A DNA stretch of 64,000 bases from Algoriphagus sp. PAP.12 (GTDB taxonomy: Bacteria; Bacteroidota; Bacteroidia; Cytophagales; Cyclobacteriaceae). The notes beneath the pieces are model-generated. The model was not told where the DNA came from, made no database searches, and worked only from the letters and a program-made list of their open reading frames with translations. Below are positions 36,081-46,046 of the stretch, piece after piece (position 1 is the first letter of the stretch; every line of letters starts with the position of its first letter). The translations under genes were made by a program, and so were the position numbers. The stretch is taken from assembly GCF_026652115.1 (NCBI RefSeq), contig NZ_JAPPSQ010000018.1:25958-89957 (forward strand), given 5' to 3'.

Positions 36081-37583
36081 TCAACTTAATAATAAAGTTA
36101 GATTTCGATGAGTGGAATTGTGCCCGATGTAACTGTATCCATTCGTAGTTCTGGCCCAAGCTGTTAATACAAAACTATAAGCACAAGATTGTGGTGGCCT
36201 CCAATTTCCAGAAGCTGGAATCAGTTTATTGGTAAAACCCTGCCAATTCCCACTTGAAGGAGAATAGTTTTCGCTATAAATAGATGTTGCCAAGCCTGCT
36301 CCATAGGTTGCCCGGAAACTCACCGCTCGCAGATTCCCTTCAGGATCATGTGCTGTAATTCTAAAATTAACGCCATCAGGCGAAGGTCCTATTGTTTCAA
36401 TGGCACAAGCAGAAACTTCACTGCTTCCATGCCTTACACTTTCAATAATTGCTGATGGTACTTGATTATCAATATATAATCTCAATTCTTGAGTAGCCGC
36501 CACGTTTGATGTACTACTTCCCACAAAGAAGGTTACCTTGATCCGATACAACCCAGGTAACAAGGCAGTGGTTGGAAACTGGATCAATAAATCATCTATT
36601 GAATAATCAACACCTGGATTTGCCATTTGGTAATAGCCGTAATAGGATGCAGCAAAAGATTCCAAAGCATAGGTACTACCTGTCCATCTGTAATTAGACC
36701 AATTGGAAATCAACTTCGTAAACGAACCTCCCGGTGCAGCAATTTCAACTTTATATTTTCGGTTCCCTGCCGCCCAAAGTTGCTGAAGCTTTGTTCTATT
36801 CCCAATCAGGTTCAATGTACCTCCAAAAGCTGCGTTTTCAACATGAACATAATACCCCGCATCAGTAGTCGCTCTTCCTGTACTTGAATTAATTTTTGTA
36901 GTAGGAATCAAACCAACACTTCCTACCAAGGGACCTAATGTAGAACTTGGAATGCTTGGTTTTCTGGACAAAATCAATTGTCTCAGCTTGGTGAAATCCT
37001 TATAAAAACTTCCGGGAAAATCAGTAGTGAAACCCGGGCTACTTGATTTTACCCGAAAACCAAAATAGGTATAAGGAGTACTCAATGGCCAGGAAATGGC
37101 AACATTGATTTCCTTCAATTCTATTTTAAACTTCCAGATTCTATGACTGGTATCAGAATTAGGACTGGGGCCAAACTCCTGTACCACCTCAGACAATGGA
37201 GGAATGGATAATCCTGTCCATCTCGCTGGACCCAGATATTTCTGAAGCCCGAGTTTGTTGGGATTACCGGGATAAAGACCATAATTAATATCAACATTGG
37301 CAGTAATTGCCCTGTCCCTATTGGAATCAAAACTCAACCAAAAGTAATCGTTGGTACTTGGGTCATTCCCAGTATCTTCTAGGACATCCAATGCCAAGTA
37401 TAAAAACTTTGCATCATTTTTAGCTAAAATATAGCCTCTCGAAAATTTAAGCTTTCCTGCATTCTCCCATGCTCCAGAATTGACTGGAGCTGCAGGATCA
37501 ATTGGTGTGGTAGCCCATTCACTTTTCAAAGGAAAAGCAAATAGCAAAGGAGTGGTTATGGACAAATTCCTGAGTTTTGCCAT
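36081..37583 (-). CDS. Beta-rich protein of unknown function with CBM9-like N-terminal region
   Basis: I do not recognise this 500-residue protein as a whole. Residues 35-175 resemble a family 9 carbohydrate-binding or DOMON-like beta sandwich (KFLYLALDVLEDTGNDPSTN, YFWLSFDSNRD, then FKIELKEINVAISWP). Residues 230-370 are tyrosine- and glycine-rich strands. The last 130 residues look like an Ig/FN3 module with two cysteines that could bond (SACAIETIG and PQSCAYSF). No signal peptide is evident at the N-terminus (MAKLRNLSITTPLLFAFPLK), which is odd for such a protein; a start further upstream is not available. It stands alone between hairpin terminators. Confidence 0.6.
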   Translation of the reverse strand: MAKLRNLSITTPLLFAFPLKSEWATTPIDPAAPVNSGAWENAGKLKFSRGYILAKNDAKFLYLALDVLEDTGNDPSTNDYFWLSFDSNRDRAITANVDINYGLYPGNPNKLGLQKYLGPARWTGLSIPPLSEVVQEFGPSPNSDTSHRIWKFKIELKEINVAISWPLSTPYTYFGFRVKSSSPGFTTDFPGSFYKDFTKLRQLILSRKPSIPSSTLGPLVGSVGLIPTTKINSSTGRATTDAGYYVHVENAAFGGTLNLIGNRTKLQQLWAAGNRKYKVEIAAPGGSFTKLISNWSNYRWTGSTYALESFAASYYGYYQMANPGVDYSIDDLLIQFPTTALLPGLYRIKVTFFVGSSTSNVAATQELRLYIDNQVPSAIIESVRHGSSEVSACAIETIGPSPDGVNFRITAHDPEGNLRAVSFRATYGAGLATSIYSENYSPSSGNWQGFTNKLIPASGNWRPPQSCAYSFVLTAWARTTNGYSYIGHNSTHRNLTLLLS

Positions 37584-37765
37584 GACGAAATTGGGTTATT
37601 TTGAAAAAAGAATAAAAATGGCTCTGAAAAGAGCAACGCTAATAAAATCTCTATAAAGTGTGATAGAGAACCTAAGAAAATCAGGAGTTATTCAAATCAC
37701 AACATCCTGTAAATCAATACGATCATTAATTTACAGATTAAATTCAGCAAATAAAAAGAGAAACA

Positions 37766-37798
37766 AAAAAAGCCCCGAACATTACAATTTCGGGGCTT
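37766..37798 (-). terminator. Hairpin terminator after fumarylacetoacetase
   Basis: On the minus strand a stem of aagccccgaa / ttcggggctt (arms in 37770-37779 and 37789-37798) is followed by a run of T. It closes the fahA gene. Confidence 0.8.
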
Positions 37799-37819
37799 GG
37801 AATTGAATTATTTCAATAA

Positions 37820-39091
37820 TTATTTAGCAGGCAACACTTTAGCTTTGACTTCCCCAAACCCAACTCTGATTCCATCTTTTTCAGAAAAGCCTTTTAGGAT
37901 TACCGTATCTCCATCTTCAATAAATTTCCTTTCCTCTCCACTATCCAACCTTACAGGCTTTGTCCCCTTCCAGCTCAACTCCAGCATGGAACCGAAAGAA
38001 TCTTCAGTTGGGCCAGAAATTGTACCTGAAGCCAACATATCTCCAACATTGATATTACAGCCATTGACAGTGTGGTGAGCCAATTGCTGGGCAATATTCC
38101 AATACATGTATTTGAAATTGGAAGCACTAACCTTAGTAGCTTGCTTGACATCCTCCGGCTGAATGTAAGCTTCAAGTTTGATATCAAAGCTATGGGGAGT
38201 TTCACATTTCAAATAAGGCAACACCTCTGGATCCTGAACAGGACCTTCCATTCGGAATTGATCCAAGGCCTCCAAAGTAACAACCCAAGGAGAAATTGAA
38301 GAGGCAAAGTTCTTTCCAAGGAATGGTCCCAAAGGAACATATTCCCATGCTTGAATATCTCGGGCAGACCAATCATTGAACAATACAAACCCAAAAATAT
38401 AATCTTCTGCATCCTCCGTTGAAATCGAGTCTCCCAATTTGGTTGATTTACCAGTGATAAAGGCCAATTCCAATTCAAAATCCAATCTTTTTGAAGGTCC
38501 AAATCCTGGAGTTTCCATATCGGGATCTTTGAATTGTCCTTTTGGTCGGTAAATCGGGACTCCAGAAGGAATAATAGAAGAGGCTCTACCGTGATATCCT
38601 ACTGGTAGATGTTTCCAGTTTGGCAAAAGTGCATTTTCCGGATCTCGAAACATCTTACCAACGTTCGTAGCATGCTCCATAGAACTGTAAAAATCCGTGT
38701 AATCTCCGATTTTCACAGGAAGAAGCATTTCAGCTTCTCTCCTATTTACCATTACTTTTCCTCTGATAGAATGATCTCTTAGCTTTTCATTATCAGCGAG
38801 TAAAAGCTCCTGCACCCTCTCACGAATCTTTTTGGTCTGCGTTTTACCCAAGTCGATTAGATCATTCAAACAATCGTGAAGAAAAATCCCTTCCGGCAAA
38901 AACATATCCGAAAAGAAACCCTCTTGATCCAAGACACTCAAGTCAACAATTTTATCTCCGATTGCCACTCCGATTCTGGGAGTAAGTCTTTTGTTCTTAA
39001 AGACACCAAATGGTAGATTGTAGATGGTAAAATCTGAATTTTTCGATACCTCAACCCATGTTTCCATAGGACTCATATTGCTTTCACTCAT
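37820..39091 (-). CDS. fahA: Fumarylacetoacetase
   Basis: The 423-residue enzyme hydrolyses fumarylacetoacetate to fumarate and acetoacetate, the last step of tyrosine and homogentisate breakdown. The two-domain FAH fold is readable: the N-terminal SH3-like part, then DFYSSMEHATNVG with the presumed catalytic H140, WKHLPVGYHGRASSI, LDFELELAFITGK and FNDWSARDIQAWEYVPLGPFLGKNF with metal ligands. No other tyrosine-degradation gene is nearby in the window, so this gene is isolated from its pathway here. The ATG at 39091 is a good start. The preceding 229 bases have no gene. Confidence 0.94.
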   Translation of the reverse strand: MSESNMSPMETWVEVSKNSDFTIYNLPFGVFKNKRLTPRIGVAIGDKIVDLSVLDQEGFFSDMFLPEGIFLHDCLNDLIDLGKTQTKKIRERVQELLLADNEKLRDHSIRGKVMVNRREAEMLLPVKIGDYTDFYSSMEHATNVGKMFRDPENALLPNWKHLPVGYHGRASSIIPSGVPIYRPKGQFKDPDMETPGFGPSKRLDFELELAFITGKSTKLGDSISTEDAEDYIFGFVLFNDWSARDIQAWEYVPLGPFLGKNFASSISPWVVTLEALDQFRMEGPVQDPEVLPYLKCETPHSFDIKLEAYIQPEDVKQATKVSASNFKYMYWNIAQQLAHHTVNGCNINVGDMLASGTISGPTEDSFGSMLELSWKGTKPVRLDSGEERKFIEDGDTVILKGFSEKDGIRVGFGEVKAKVLPAK

Positions 39092-39320
39092 GGTAAAATT
39101 TATTCAACTGCAAAGGTACTCTTTAGTGATGAATTCAAAAGGAATTCGCCCATTCATCCAAAAAAGGATTATCAAACAAATACACTTTATTCCCAAGTAA
39201 TAGAACTTTTCTCTCTGATTTTGAAGGAAATTGCCTTTAAAAGATAAAATTCTCCGCAAACAAATAAACTGTGGAAATCCCCTTCTTTGTCATTAATTTC
39301 CGATTCTAAACTCGAATATT

Positions 39321-41204
39321 ATGATAAAAAACTTTTCAAAGTTTCTTTTTCTCTCACTCCTAATCCTGATTTCATTTCAGGTATTGGCTCAGGAAAAATC
39401 TCTCCTTGACCAGCTGGAGGAAGTCGCTATTGTCGACCAGAAAGTCATGATGCCTATGCGGGATGGAAACCGATTAGCCACGGATATCTACAGACCAAAA
39501 GGTGATGCAAAAGTTCCAATCGTATTTTCCAGAACTCCCTATAACTTCAATACCTATGGAGATGGAGAATTGAGAACAAGAACACTTCAAACAGCCTTAG
39601 ACTGGGTAAAGAAAGGATATGCATACGTTGTTCAAAATGAACGAGGAAGATTCTTTTCTGAAGGGGAATGGGATATTTTAGGAACTCCGTTGACAGATAG
39701 CTACGACGCTTTTGACTGGATGTCTAAGCAAGCCTGGAGTAACGGTAAAATCGGAACTTTGGGCTGTTCTTCCACTGCAGAATGGCAGATGGCAGCAGCG
39801 TCTCTAAACCATCCAGCTCATGCCGCAATGGTTCCTCAGGGATTTGGTGCAGGCGTAGGTAGAATCGGAGAATTTTATGAGCAAGGGAACTGGTATCGCG
39901 GCGGTGCCGGACAGATGCTTTTCACAGCTTGGCTTTATGGAACCCAACATGATCCATTGGCCCCAAAATTACCTAAGGGAATTGCTCAAGAGGATCTTTT
40001 GAGGCTGCAAAGATTCTATGACATGGCTCCGGAATATCCACGTGTGGACTGGAAAGAAGGACTTTCTCACCTTCCTCTTCAGGACATTATCAAAAATGTC
40101 AATGGCCCACAAGGAATTTATGAGGAAATGATCACCAGAAAACCGAATGATGCCAGATGGTATCAGGGCGGATTGTATCATGATGACATGCCTTTTGATA
40201 AGCCGAGTTTTTGGTTCGTTTCTTGGTATGATGTATCTACCAGTCCAAATTTGGCCCTTTACAATCACGTCAGAGAAAATGCTCTTTCTCAATCCGCTCG
40301 TGACAATCAATACCTGATCATTGCTCCCGTTCTTCACTGTTCCTATACCAGAGCTACCGAAAATACGATTGTAGGTGAAAGAAGTGTGGGTGATGCAAGA
40401 TTTGACTACGACGATATCATCACTGCATGGTTTGATCTTTGGCTAAAAAGCGAAGACAAGGGAAAAATCTCCAAAATGCCAAAAGTGACCTATTATACAA
40501 TGGGAACCAATGAATGGCAGACTTCAGACGTTTGGCCACCAGCAAATGCTAAAATGACCAGCTTCTTCTTGGATTCAGATGGCAAAGCAAACACTAGAAA
40601 TGGAGATGGTAAATTGATTGGTAAACTTCCAAAAAAGCAGAATCAGGACACCTTCAAATATGATCCAATGAACCCTGTCAATTCTTATGGGGGCAACGTT
40701 TGCTGTACTGGGAACGCCGTACAAGGTGGATCTTTTGACCAATCTGAAATGGAATTGAGAGATGATATTTTGGTCTATACTTCAGAGCCATTGGAGGAAG
40801 GAGTTGAAATCTCTGGTTTCATTGAAAGCTACCTTTACTTTTCTTCAGATGCCAAAGACACAGATGTGACGATCAAACTCATTGATGTTTATCCTGATGG
40901 AAAAGCTTATAATTTGGATGAGACTATCCAAAGGGTGAGATACAGAGAAGGATATGACAAGGAGGTATTTATGGAAGACGGAAAAGTATATGAAGTAAAA
41001 ATGACTCCAATGAGTACTTCCAATTACTTTGAAAAAGGTCATCAAATTCGAATAGAAATCACATCTTCCAACTTCCCAAGATTCGATAGAAACTTGAATA
41101 CCGGAGGAAACAATTACGATGAATCAGAAGGAGTAATCGCAACGAATTCCATTCATCATGGAGGGATTCATCCGAGTAGAATCGTCCTTCCGATGATTAA
41201 ATAA
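39321..41204 (+). CDS. Exported CocE/NonD-family hydrolase (X-Pro dipeptidyl-peptidase-like)
   Basis: This 627-residue exported enzyme belongs to the S15/CocE group of serine hydrolases that cleave acyl esters or X-Pro peptides. A signal peptide (MIKNFSKFLFLSLLILISFQVLAQ) is followed by the alpha/beta core with RDGNRLATDIYRPKG (48-62) and SRTPYN. The nucleophile is in GTLGCSSTAEWQ (S150), where the usual Tyr after the Ser is replaced by Ser. The C-terminal jelly-roll domain (about 430-627) starts near VCCTGNAVQGG and carries the LRDDILVYTSEPL strand typical of PepX_C. Glutaryl-7-ACA acylases and alpha-amino ester hydrolases also have this fold, so the substrate is open. A strong hairpin separates it from the SusC gene. 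Confidence 0.88.
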   Translation: MIKNFSKFLFLSLLILISFQVLAQEKSLLDQLEEVAIVDQKVMMPMRDGNRLATDIYRPKGDAKVPIVFSRTPYNFNTYGDGELRTRTLQTALDWVKKGYAYVVQNERGRFFSEGEWDILGTPLTDSYDAFDWMSKQAWSNGKIGTLGCSSTAEWQMAAASLNHPAHAAMVPQGFGAGVGRIGEFYEQGNWYRGGAGQMLFTAWLYGTQHDPLAPKLPKGIAQEDLLRLQRFYDMAPEYPRVDWKEGLSHLPLQDIIKNVNGPQGIYEEMITRKPNDARWYQGGLYHDDMPFDKPSFWFVSWYDVSTSPNLALYNHVRENALSQSARDNQYLIIAPVLHCSYTRATENTIVGERSVGDARFDYDDIITAWFDLWLKSEDKGKISKMPKVTYYTMGTNEWQTSDVWPPANAKMTSFFLDSDGKANTRNGDGKLIGKLPKKQNQDTFKYDPMNPVNSYGGNVCCTGNAVQGGSFDQSEMELRDDILVYTSEPLEEGVEISGFIESYLYFSSDAKDTDVTIKLIDVYPDGKAYNLDETIQRVRYREGYDKEVFMEDGKVYEVKMTPMSTSNYFEKGHQIRIEITSSNFPRFDRNLNTGGNNYDESEGVIATNSIHHGGIHPSRIVLPMIK

Positions 41205-41224
41205 TCAAAAGATAAAAATTTCTT

Positions 41225-41252
41225 AAAAGAGGGGCTATCCCCTCTTTTTTTA
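41225..41252 (+). terminator. Hairpin terminator after the CocE-like gene
   Basis: A nine-base stem (aaagagggg / cccctcttt, arms 41226-41234 and 41239-41247, loop ctat) with T-run follows. Confidence 0.88.
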
Positions 41253-41396
41253 TTGTTATACTTATAATAAAAGAAGAAAAAATTACAAAACATCAGGTTT
41301 TACACCCTTTTATAATGTTTTTAACTCATTAAAACTTATTCAGGGAAAATATTGGTTTTTTTTATTGAAATTCTAGGAAACTAAACTTTAAACTCA

Positions 41397-44375
41397 ATGA
41401 GAAAAATCAACAAATTTTTATTGACACTTTTTTTCCTCTGGGGAAATGTTGGCTGGGCTATGGCCCAATACACTGTCTCAGGATCTGTATTGGATGACCG
41501 AACAGGAGAACCCATGATCGGTGTAAACATTTTGGTAAAGGGGTCAGTAACAGGAACTATTTCCGACATAGATGGAAATTTCAGTATCCTAATTGATTCC
41601 GGAAATGAAACAACTTTGGTTTTTTCATCAATTGGTTATTTGAGCCAAGAAATTCAAGTCACTCCAAATTCCAATAATGTGAATGTACGGTTAAAGCAAG
41701 ATGCTACTAACCTGGAAGAGGTTGTTGTAACCGGTTTGGCCTCTTCAGTCAAAAGAAGTAACCTGGCCAATGCTGTTTCAACTGTATCCTCTAAAGATCT
41801 AACAGGGACCACCACAATCCAAACTACGGATGGTGCCCTTTACGGGAAAGTAGCAGGCGCCACCATCCGATCAAACGGTGGAGCTCCAGGCGGTGGATTA
41901 TCAATTCAATTGAGAGGAATATCCAGCTTAACCGGTTCATCTCAGCCATTAATAATTGTTGACGGAGTATATATTTCCAATGCAAGTCAACGAACTGGTA
42001 GAGCCACAATTTCCGGCGCTGGAGGAAGTAATCAAGATGATGGTTCCAATAGACTTGCAGATTTGAACCCCGCAGACATTGAATCAATTGAAGTGTTAAA
42101 GGGCCCGTCTGCGGCAGCAATCTATGGAACGCGAGCTAATGCAGGGGTAATCATAATTACAACCAAACGTGGGGCTGAAGGCCGAACAACGGTTTCCTTG
42201 TCACAGGATATTGGGTTCGCAGAACCTTTGAGACTTTTAGGGGTAGATGATTGGAACGAAGATAAAATCAATTATTTTTTTCCAGAGGCAAGGAGACCAT
42301 TGGAGCTGGAAAGGTATAATTCAGCAAGAACAAGTGGAAATTTTATTGATTATGAGGATTACTTCTATAACAATAAAGCGACACTCTTAAATACAAGAAT
42401 AAATATCTCCGGAGGAAACGAGAACACCAAGTTCTTTGTGTCCGGCAACATTGTAAACGAAGACGGCACGATCCGAAACACTGGATTTAAAAGATATTCG
42501 GTGAGAGCAAATATTGATCAGAAAATCACGAAAGGGATTAAGCTTGGAGTATCTTCCAATTACATCAGATCGAACACTGATCGAGGTTTTACCGGGAACC
42601 AAAATAATTCAGGTGCAAGTATTGGTTACAGTATTGCCTATGTTCCTAATTATTTTGATTTGAGAAGAAATGAAGATGGATCTTATCCAACCAACCCATA
42701 TTTTTCAGAAAATCCTGTTGCTGTCACAGACCATGGGATAAACAACTCACTCGTCAATCGATTTATCCAGGCTTTCACCTTGGATATAGATATTCTAAAA
42801 ACATCCAATAGTTTCTTAAAGGCACAGGTCTCAGGAGGATTGGATTATCTTCAAAACAGTACGTTGGTTTACTTACCTGAATTTCTTCAGTACCAGCGGG
42901 CACAAGCCAACCCTGGAGACATTTTAAAAGGAAAGCAGGAAAGCTTTAATACGAACCTTCAGGCAGCATTAGTTTACAATTGGAATCTTGGAAAAGTCAA
43001 CATGAACTCCCAGGCAGGACTGGTTAGATTGGATTTTCAGGACAATGCTCTATTCAACAGGGGCCGTGGACTAGTTCCTGGACAAATGAATTTAAGACAG
43101 GCAGCAATCCAAGAAATTAATCAAGAATTTCTTCAAAAGGTCCAAGAGGCCGGAGTCTTCCTACAACAAGAAGCAAATTTTGAGGATAAGATCATCGGAA
43201 CTTTGGGTGTTAGATGGGACAAATCAACTCTTAACGGAGATGCAAATCAGTATTATGCCTTTCCAAGAGCATCCATGGCCATAAACTTAGGGAATTTCGA
43301 TTTTTGGTCCAGTTCTGTCATCAATCAGTTAAAGCCAAGAATCGCTTATGGCGAAACAGCCGGTCCTGTAAATTTCGGAGCCACGTTTACTCCCCTAGGT
43401 GGCACCAATATCGGAGGATTGCTTGGCTCAGTAGTTTCTACCCAAATTGGAAACACGCTCATAAGACCTGAAACAGCAACAGAATTAGAGTTTGGAATTG
43501 ATGCAGGTTTCTTTGATAACAGAATTAGTATTGAAGCCACTTATTACATTAAAAACACACAAAATAATATCCAAAACCTGAACCTTTCACCTTCTACCGG
43601 AGTAACCACCACACCTAGTAATGAGGCAGAACTTCAGAACAAAGGCATTGAACTAGGACTTTCCGGAAATGTGATTGAGAATTCTAATTTCAAATGGTTT
43701 TCGAGAGTTCTTTTTTGGAAAAACAAAATTGAAATGACCAAACTGGGAATCCCTACTTACATTTCAGGTGGGTTTGGATCTGGGTTAGGCACTTTCCTTT
43801 ATGCAGAGGGGTACTCTCCTACTACCATCGTAGGAACTCCTGCTGATCCAAACATACCCGGAGGCTTTACGATTTGGGGAAATTCTCAACCTGATTTTAA
43901 CCTCTCATTTTACAACTCATTCAATATCTTCAAAGGTTTAGAGTTTTCATTTCTAGTGGATTGGAGAAAAGGTGGAGACAACATCAACCTGACTTCTTTC
44001 CTGACAGACGGAGGAGGAACTACAAATGGATGGTTTGATGATGATAACGGGGATGGCATTCCTAATGGACGTCAGCGAGAACCAGAACCCTATAATAATG
44101 CCGGTAGATGGGTACAGGATGCTTCTTTCGTGAAAATTCGAGAGATCGGACTTTTCTACACAGTACCAAAAGCAACCATTAACAATTGGTTTGGCAACTC
44201 AGTGCAAAACCTTCGGGTCGGTGGATCTGTAAACAATGCTTTTCTTTTTACAGATTACCAAGGATACGATCCTGAGACCTCCACATTTGGATCACAGGCA
44301 GTAGCCAATAATGTGGATATAGCACCTTATCCTACCCCGAGAAGGGTATTTTTTCACGTAACAATTGACTTCTAA
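41397..44375 (+). CDS. SusC/RagA-family TonB-dependent outer-membrane transporter
   Basis: The 992-residue protein is the transporter half of a SusCD nutrient importer. A signal peptide (ending GWAMAQ) leads to a carboxypeptidase-D-regulatory-like beta sandwich (YTVSGSVLDDRTGEPMIGVNI, about res 25-100). The plug domain has the conserved TTDGALYGKVAGATIRSNGG and SQPLIIVDGVYISN and ends near KRGAEG; the barrel runs to the terminal ITIDF-like VTIDF. The plug is preceded by a TonB-box-like EEVVVTG. The partner SusD gene starts 12 bases later. The nutrient is unknown since no glycosidase or sulfatase gene sits in the operon. A terminator lies upstream, so it has its own promoter. Confidence 0.95.
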   Translation: MRKINKFLLTLFFLWGNVGWAMAQYTVSGSVLDDRTGEPMIGVNILVKGSVTGTISDIDGNFSILIDSGNETTLVFSSIGYLSQEIQVTPNSNNVNVRLKQDATNLEEVVVTGLASSVKRSNLANAVSTVSSKDLTGTTTIQTTDGALYGKVAGATIRSNGGAPGGGLSIQLRGISSLTGSSQPLIIVDGVYISNASQRTGRATISGAGGSNQDDGSNRLADLNPADIESIEVLKGPSAAAIYGTRANAGVIIITTKRGAEGRTTVSLSQDIGFAEPLRLLGVDDWNEDKINYFFPEARRPLELERYNSARTSGNFIDYEDYFYNNKATLLNTRINISGGNENTKFFVSGNIVNEDGTIRNTGFKRYSVRANIDQKITKGIKLGVSSNYIRSNTDRGFTGNQNNSGASIGYSIAYVPNYFDLRRNEDGSYPTNPYFSENPVAVTDHGINNSLVNRFIQAFTLDIDILKTSNSFLKAQVSGGLDYLQNSTLVYLPEFLQYQRAQANPGDILKGKQESFNTNLQAALVYNWNLGKVNMNSQAGLVRLDFQDNALFNRGRGLVPGQMNLRQAAIQEINQEFLQKVQEAGVFLQQEANFEDKIIGTLGVRWDKSTLNGDANQYYAFPRASMAINLGNFDFWSSSVINQLKPRIAYGETAGPVNFGATFTPLGGTNIGGLLGSVVSTQIGNTLIRPETATELEFGIDAGFFDNRISIEATYYIKNTQNNIQNLNLSPSTGVTTTPSNEAELQNKGIELGLSGNVIENSNFKWFSRVLFWKNKIEMTKLGIPTYISGGFGSGLGTFLYAEGYSPTTIVGTPADPNIPGGFTIWGNSQPDFNLSFYNSFNIFKGLEFSFLVDWRKGGDNINLTSFLTDGGGTTNGWFDDDNGDGIPNGRQREPEPYNNAGRWVQDASFVKIREIGLFYTVPKATINNWFGNSVQNLRVGGSVNNAFLFTDYQGYDPETSTFGSQAVANNVDIAPYPTPRRVFFHVTIDF

Positions 44376-44387
44376 ACTAGCAGTGAA

Positions 44388-45770
44388 ATGAATTTGAAAA
44401 TTAAAAATATTGGAAAAATTGTGGTTTTCGCAGTGATGGTATCAGCTTGCAATCCACTTCAATTAGATGAAATCCAGGACCCAAACAATCCCTCTGTAGG
44501 TTCCGTATCAGAGAATGCCAGCCGCGAACAAATCCAGTTTCTAATTACGGGATTGGAATCTAGGCACCGAGATTATGTCACTAGTGTAGCCAGGTCTTGG
44601 AATACCTTTGGCAGGGAAATATGGTACCTGAATGCATCCGACCCTAGATTTCAAACAGATTGGCTAGGTCAAAACGGAAGGGTACCGGACAGGTCCTATT
44701 TTGGATTTGGAAATACTGGAGGGGGTTCATGGGCTTCACCCTACCAGGCCATAAAACAAGCAGATGTACTTTTAACAGCATCGGAAAACACGAGCAATAT
44801 CACAGAATCGTCTAAAAGTGCTGTTTCTGGTTTTGCCAAAACCATTCAGGGATATCAATTTATGATTCCAGCTAATTTTGTTTATGAAAATGGTATTAGA
44901 ACAGATGTCAAGGATCCTTTAAACCCAGGTCCATTTGTTTCCTATGAACAGGCTCTGGAGTCCATTAAATCAATTTTGGATGAAGGATACCAAAATTTTA
45001 ATTCAGCGGGGTCAGGCGATTTCCCATTTACTTTAACCAGAGGCTTTGATGGTTTTAATTCTATAGACAGGCTGAAAATGGTCAACCGAGCTATTACTGC
45101 CCGGTTAAATGCCTACAGAAAAGATTGGCAAGGAGTATTAACCGCTTTGGATGAGTCATTTATAGACCTTAATGGAGATTTAAATGCAGGCCCATCCCAT
45201 CCCTACGGGGCGGCTCCCGATACGTTTAACCCTTTGTATTATGTCCCTGATGCCGCAATTAACACGATTGTTGTAGTTCATCCCTCTGTCTTGGATGATG
45301 CAACGGATGGTGATTTGAGAGTTCAAACCAAATTTTACGAACGTTCAACGCCAGTGACAGTAACTACTGACGCAGGGGCATTGGTCGGAACCCATCAAGA
45401 TGGCAGATGGAGCTCCAATACAGAGTCTATTCCTTTCATCAGAAATGAGGAATTGATCTTGCTTAAGGCAGAAGCTCATGCCAATTTGGGAGAAACAAAT
45501 GAGGCAATAGCCGCAATCAATATTATCCGAAATGCAGCAGAAATCGGTCCTTATACCGGAGCTTCCACCACAGAGGCCTTGATCGATGAAATACTTTACC
45601 AAAGACGGTATTCCCTATGGGCGGAGCCTTGGGGACATCGGTGGATAGATGCAAGAAGGTATGATAAATTGGATGAAATCCCAACAAGCTATGACGGTGG
45701 GGCAATTTTCACCCAGTTCCCTCATCCTCAAGCGGAGCTGAGCTGGGATGAATATAAAGGTGATAACTAG
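44388..45770 (+). CDS. SusD/RagB-family nutrient-binding lipoprotein
   Basis: The 460-residue surface lipoprotein is the binding lid of the SusCD importer. The lipobox is VSA-C (C21) and the protein is tetratricopeptide-like in its core (NEELILLKAEAHANLGETNEAIAAINIIRNAAE, split by the repeat helices). The conserved C-terminal block RRYSLWAEPWGHRWIDARRYDKL is typical of RagB/SusD. The start 12 bases after the SusC stop shows co-transcription. The substrate is not readable from sequence. A hairpin terminator follows, so the locus is a two-gene operon with no attached enzymes. Confidence 0.94.
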   Translation: MNLKIKNIGKIVVFAVMVSACNPLQLDEIQDPNNPSVGSVSENASREQIQFLITGLESRHRDYVTSVARSWNTFGREIWYLNASDPRFQTDWLGQNGRVPDRSYFGFGNTGGGSWASPYQAIKQADVLLTASENTSNITESSKSAVSGFAKTIQGYQFMIPANFVYENGIRTDVKDPLNPGPFVSYEQALESIKSILDEGYQNFNSAGSGDFPFTLTRGFDGFNSIDRLKMVNRAITARLNAYRKDWQGVLTALDESFIDLNGDLNAGPSHPYGAAPDTFNPLYYVPDAAINTIVVVHPSVLDDATDGDLRVQTKFYERSTPVTVTTDAGALVGTHQDGRWSSNTESIPFIRNEELILLKAEAHANLGETNEAIAAINIIRNAAEIGPYTGASTTEALIDEILYQRRYSLWAEPWGHRWIDARRYDKLDEIPTSYDGGAIFTQFPHPQAELSWDEYKGDN

Positions 45771-45796
45771 AAAACAACCTAATTTTAAACTTCATG

Positions 45797-45832
45797 AAAG
45801 AGCCGTCTTATTTGGGATGGCTCTTTTTATTT
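45797..45832 (+). terminator. Hairpin terminator after susD
   Basis: The stem aaagagcc / ggctcttt (45797-45804 and 45819-45826), extendable with G-T pairs, is followed by tttat. Confidence 0.8.
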
Positions 45833-46046
45833 AATTTTTCCCCTCGACAAAAATTTAATTGGCCAAAGGATCTTGCTTTAAAGCCAGCGCAATCGATATA
45901 ATAAGAAACCCATTTCGCAAAACGCTAATTTTCAAGCAGTTTCATTGAAATCTTAATTATTTATTTTTCTGATTTTTACGAACTTTGAAATGATTTCTCC
46001 TGTTGGCAGAGGATTACACGAGTAAGAATTTAAGCCTATTTTAGTT

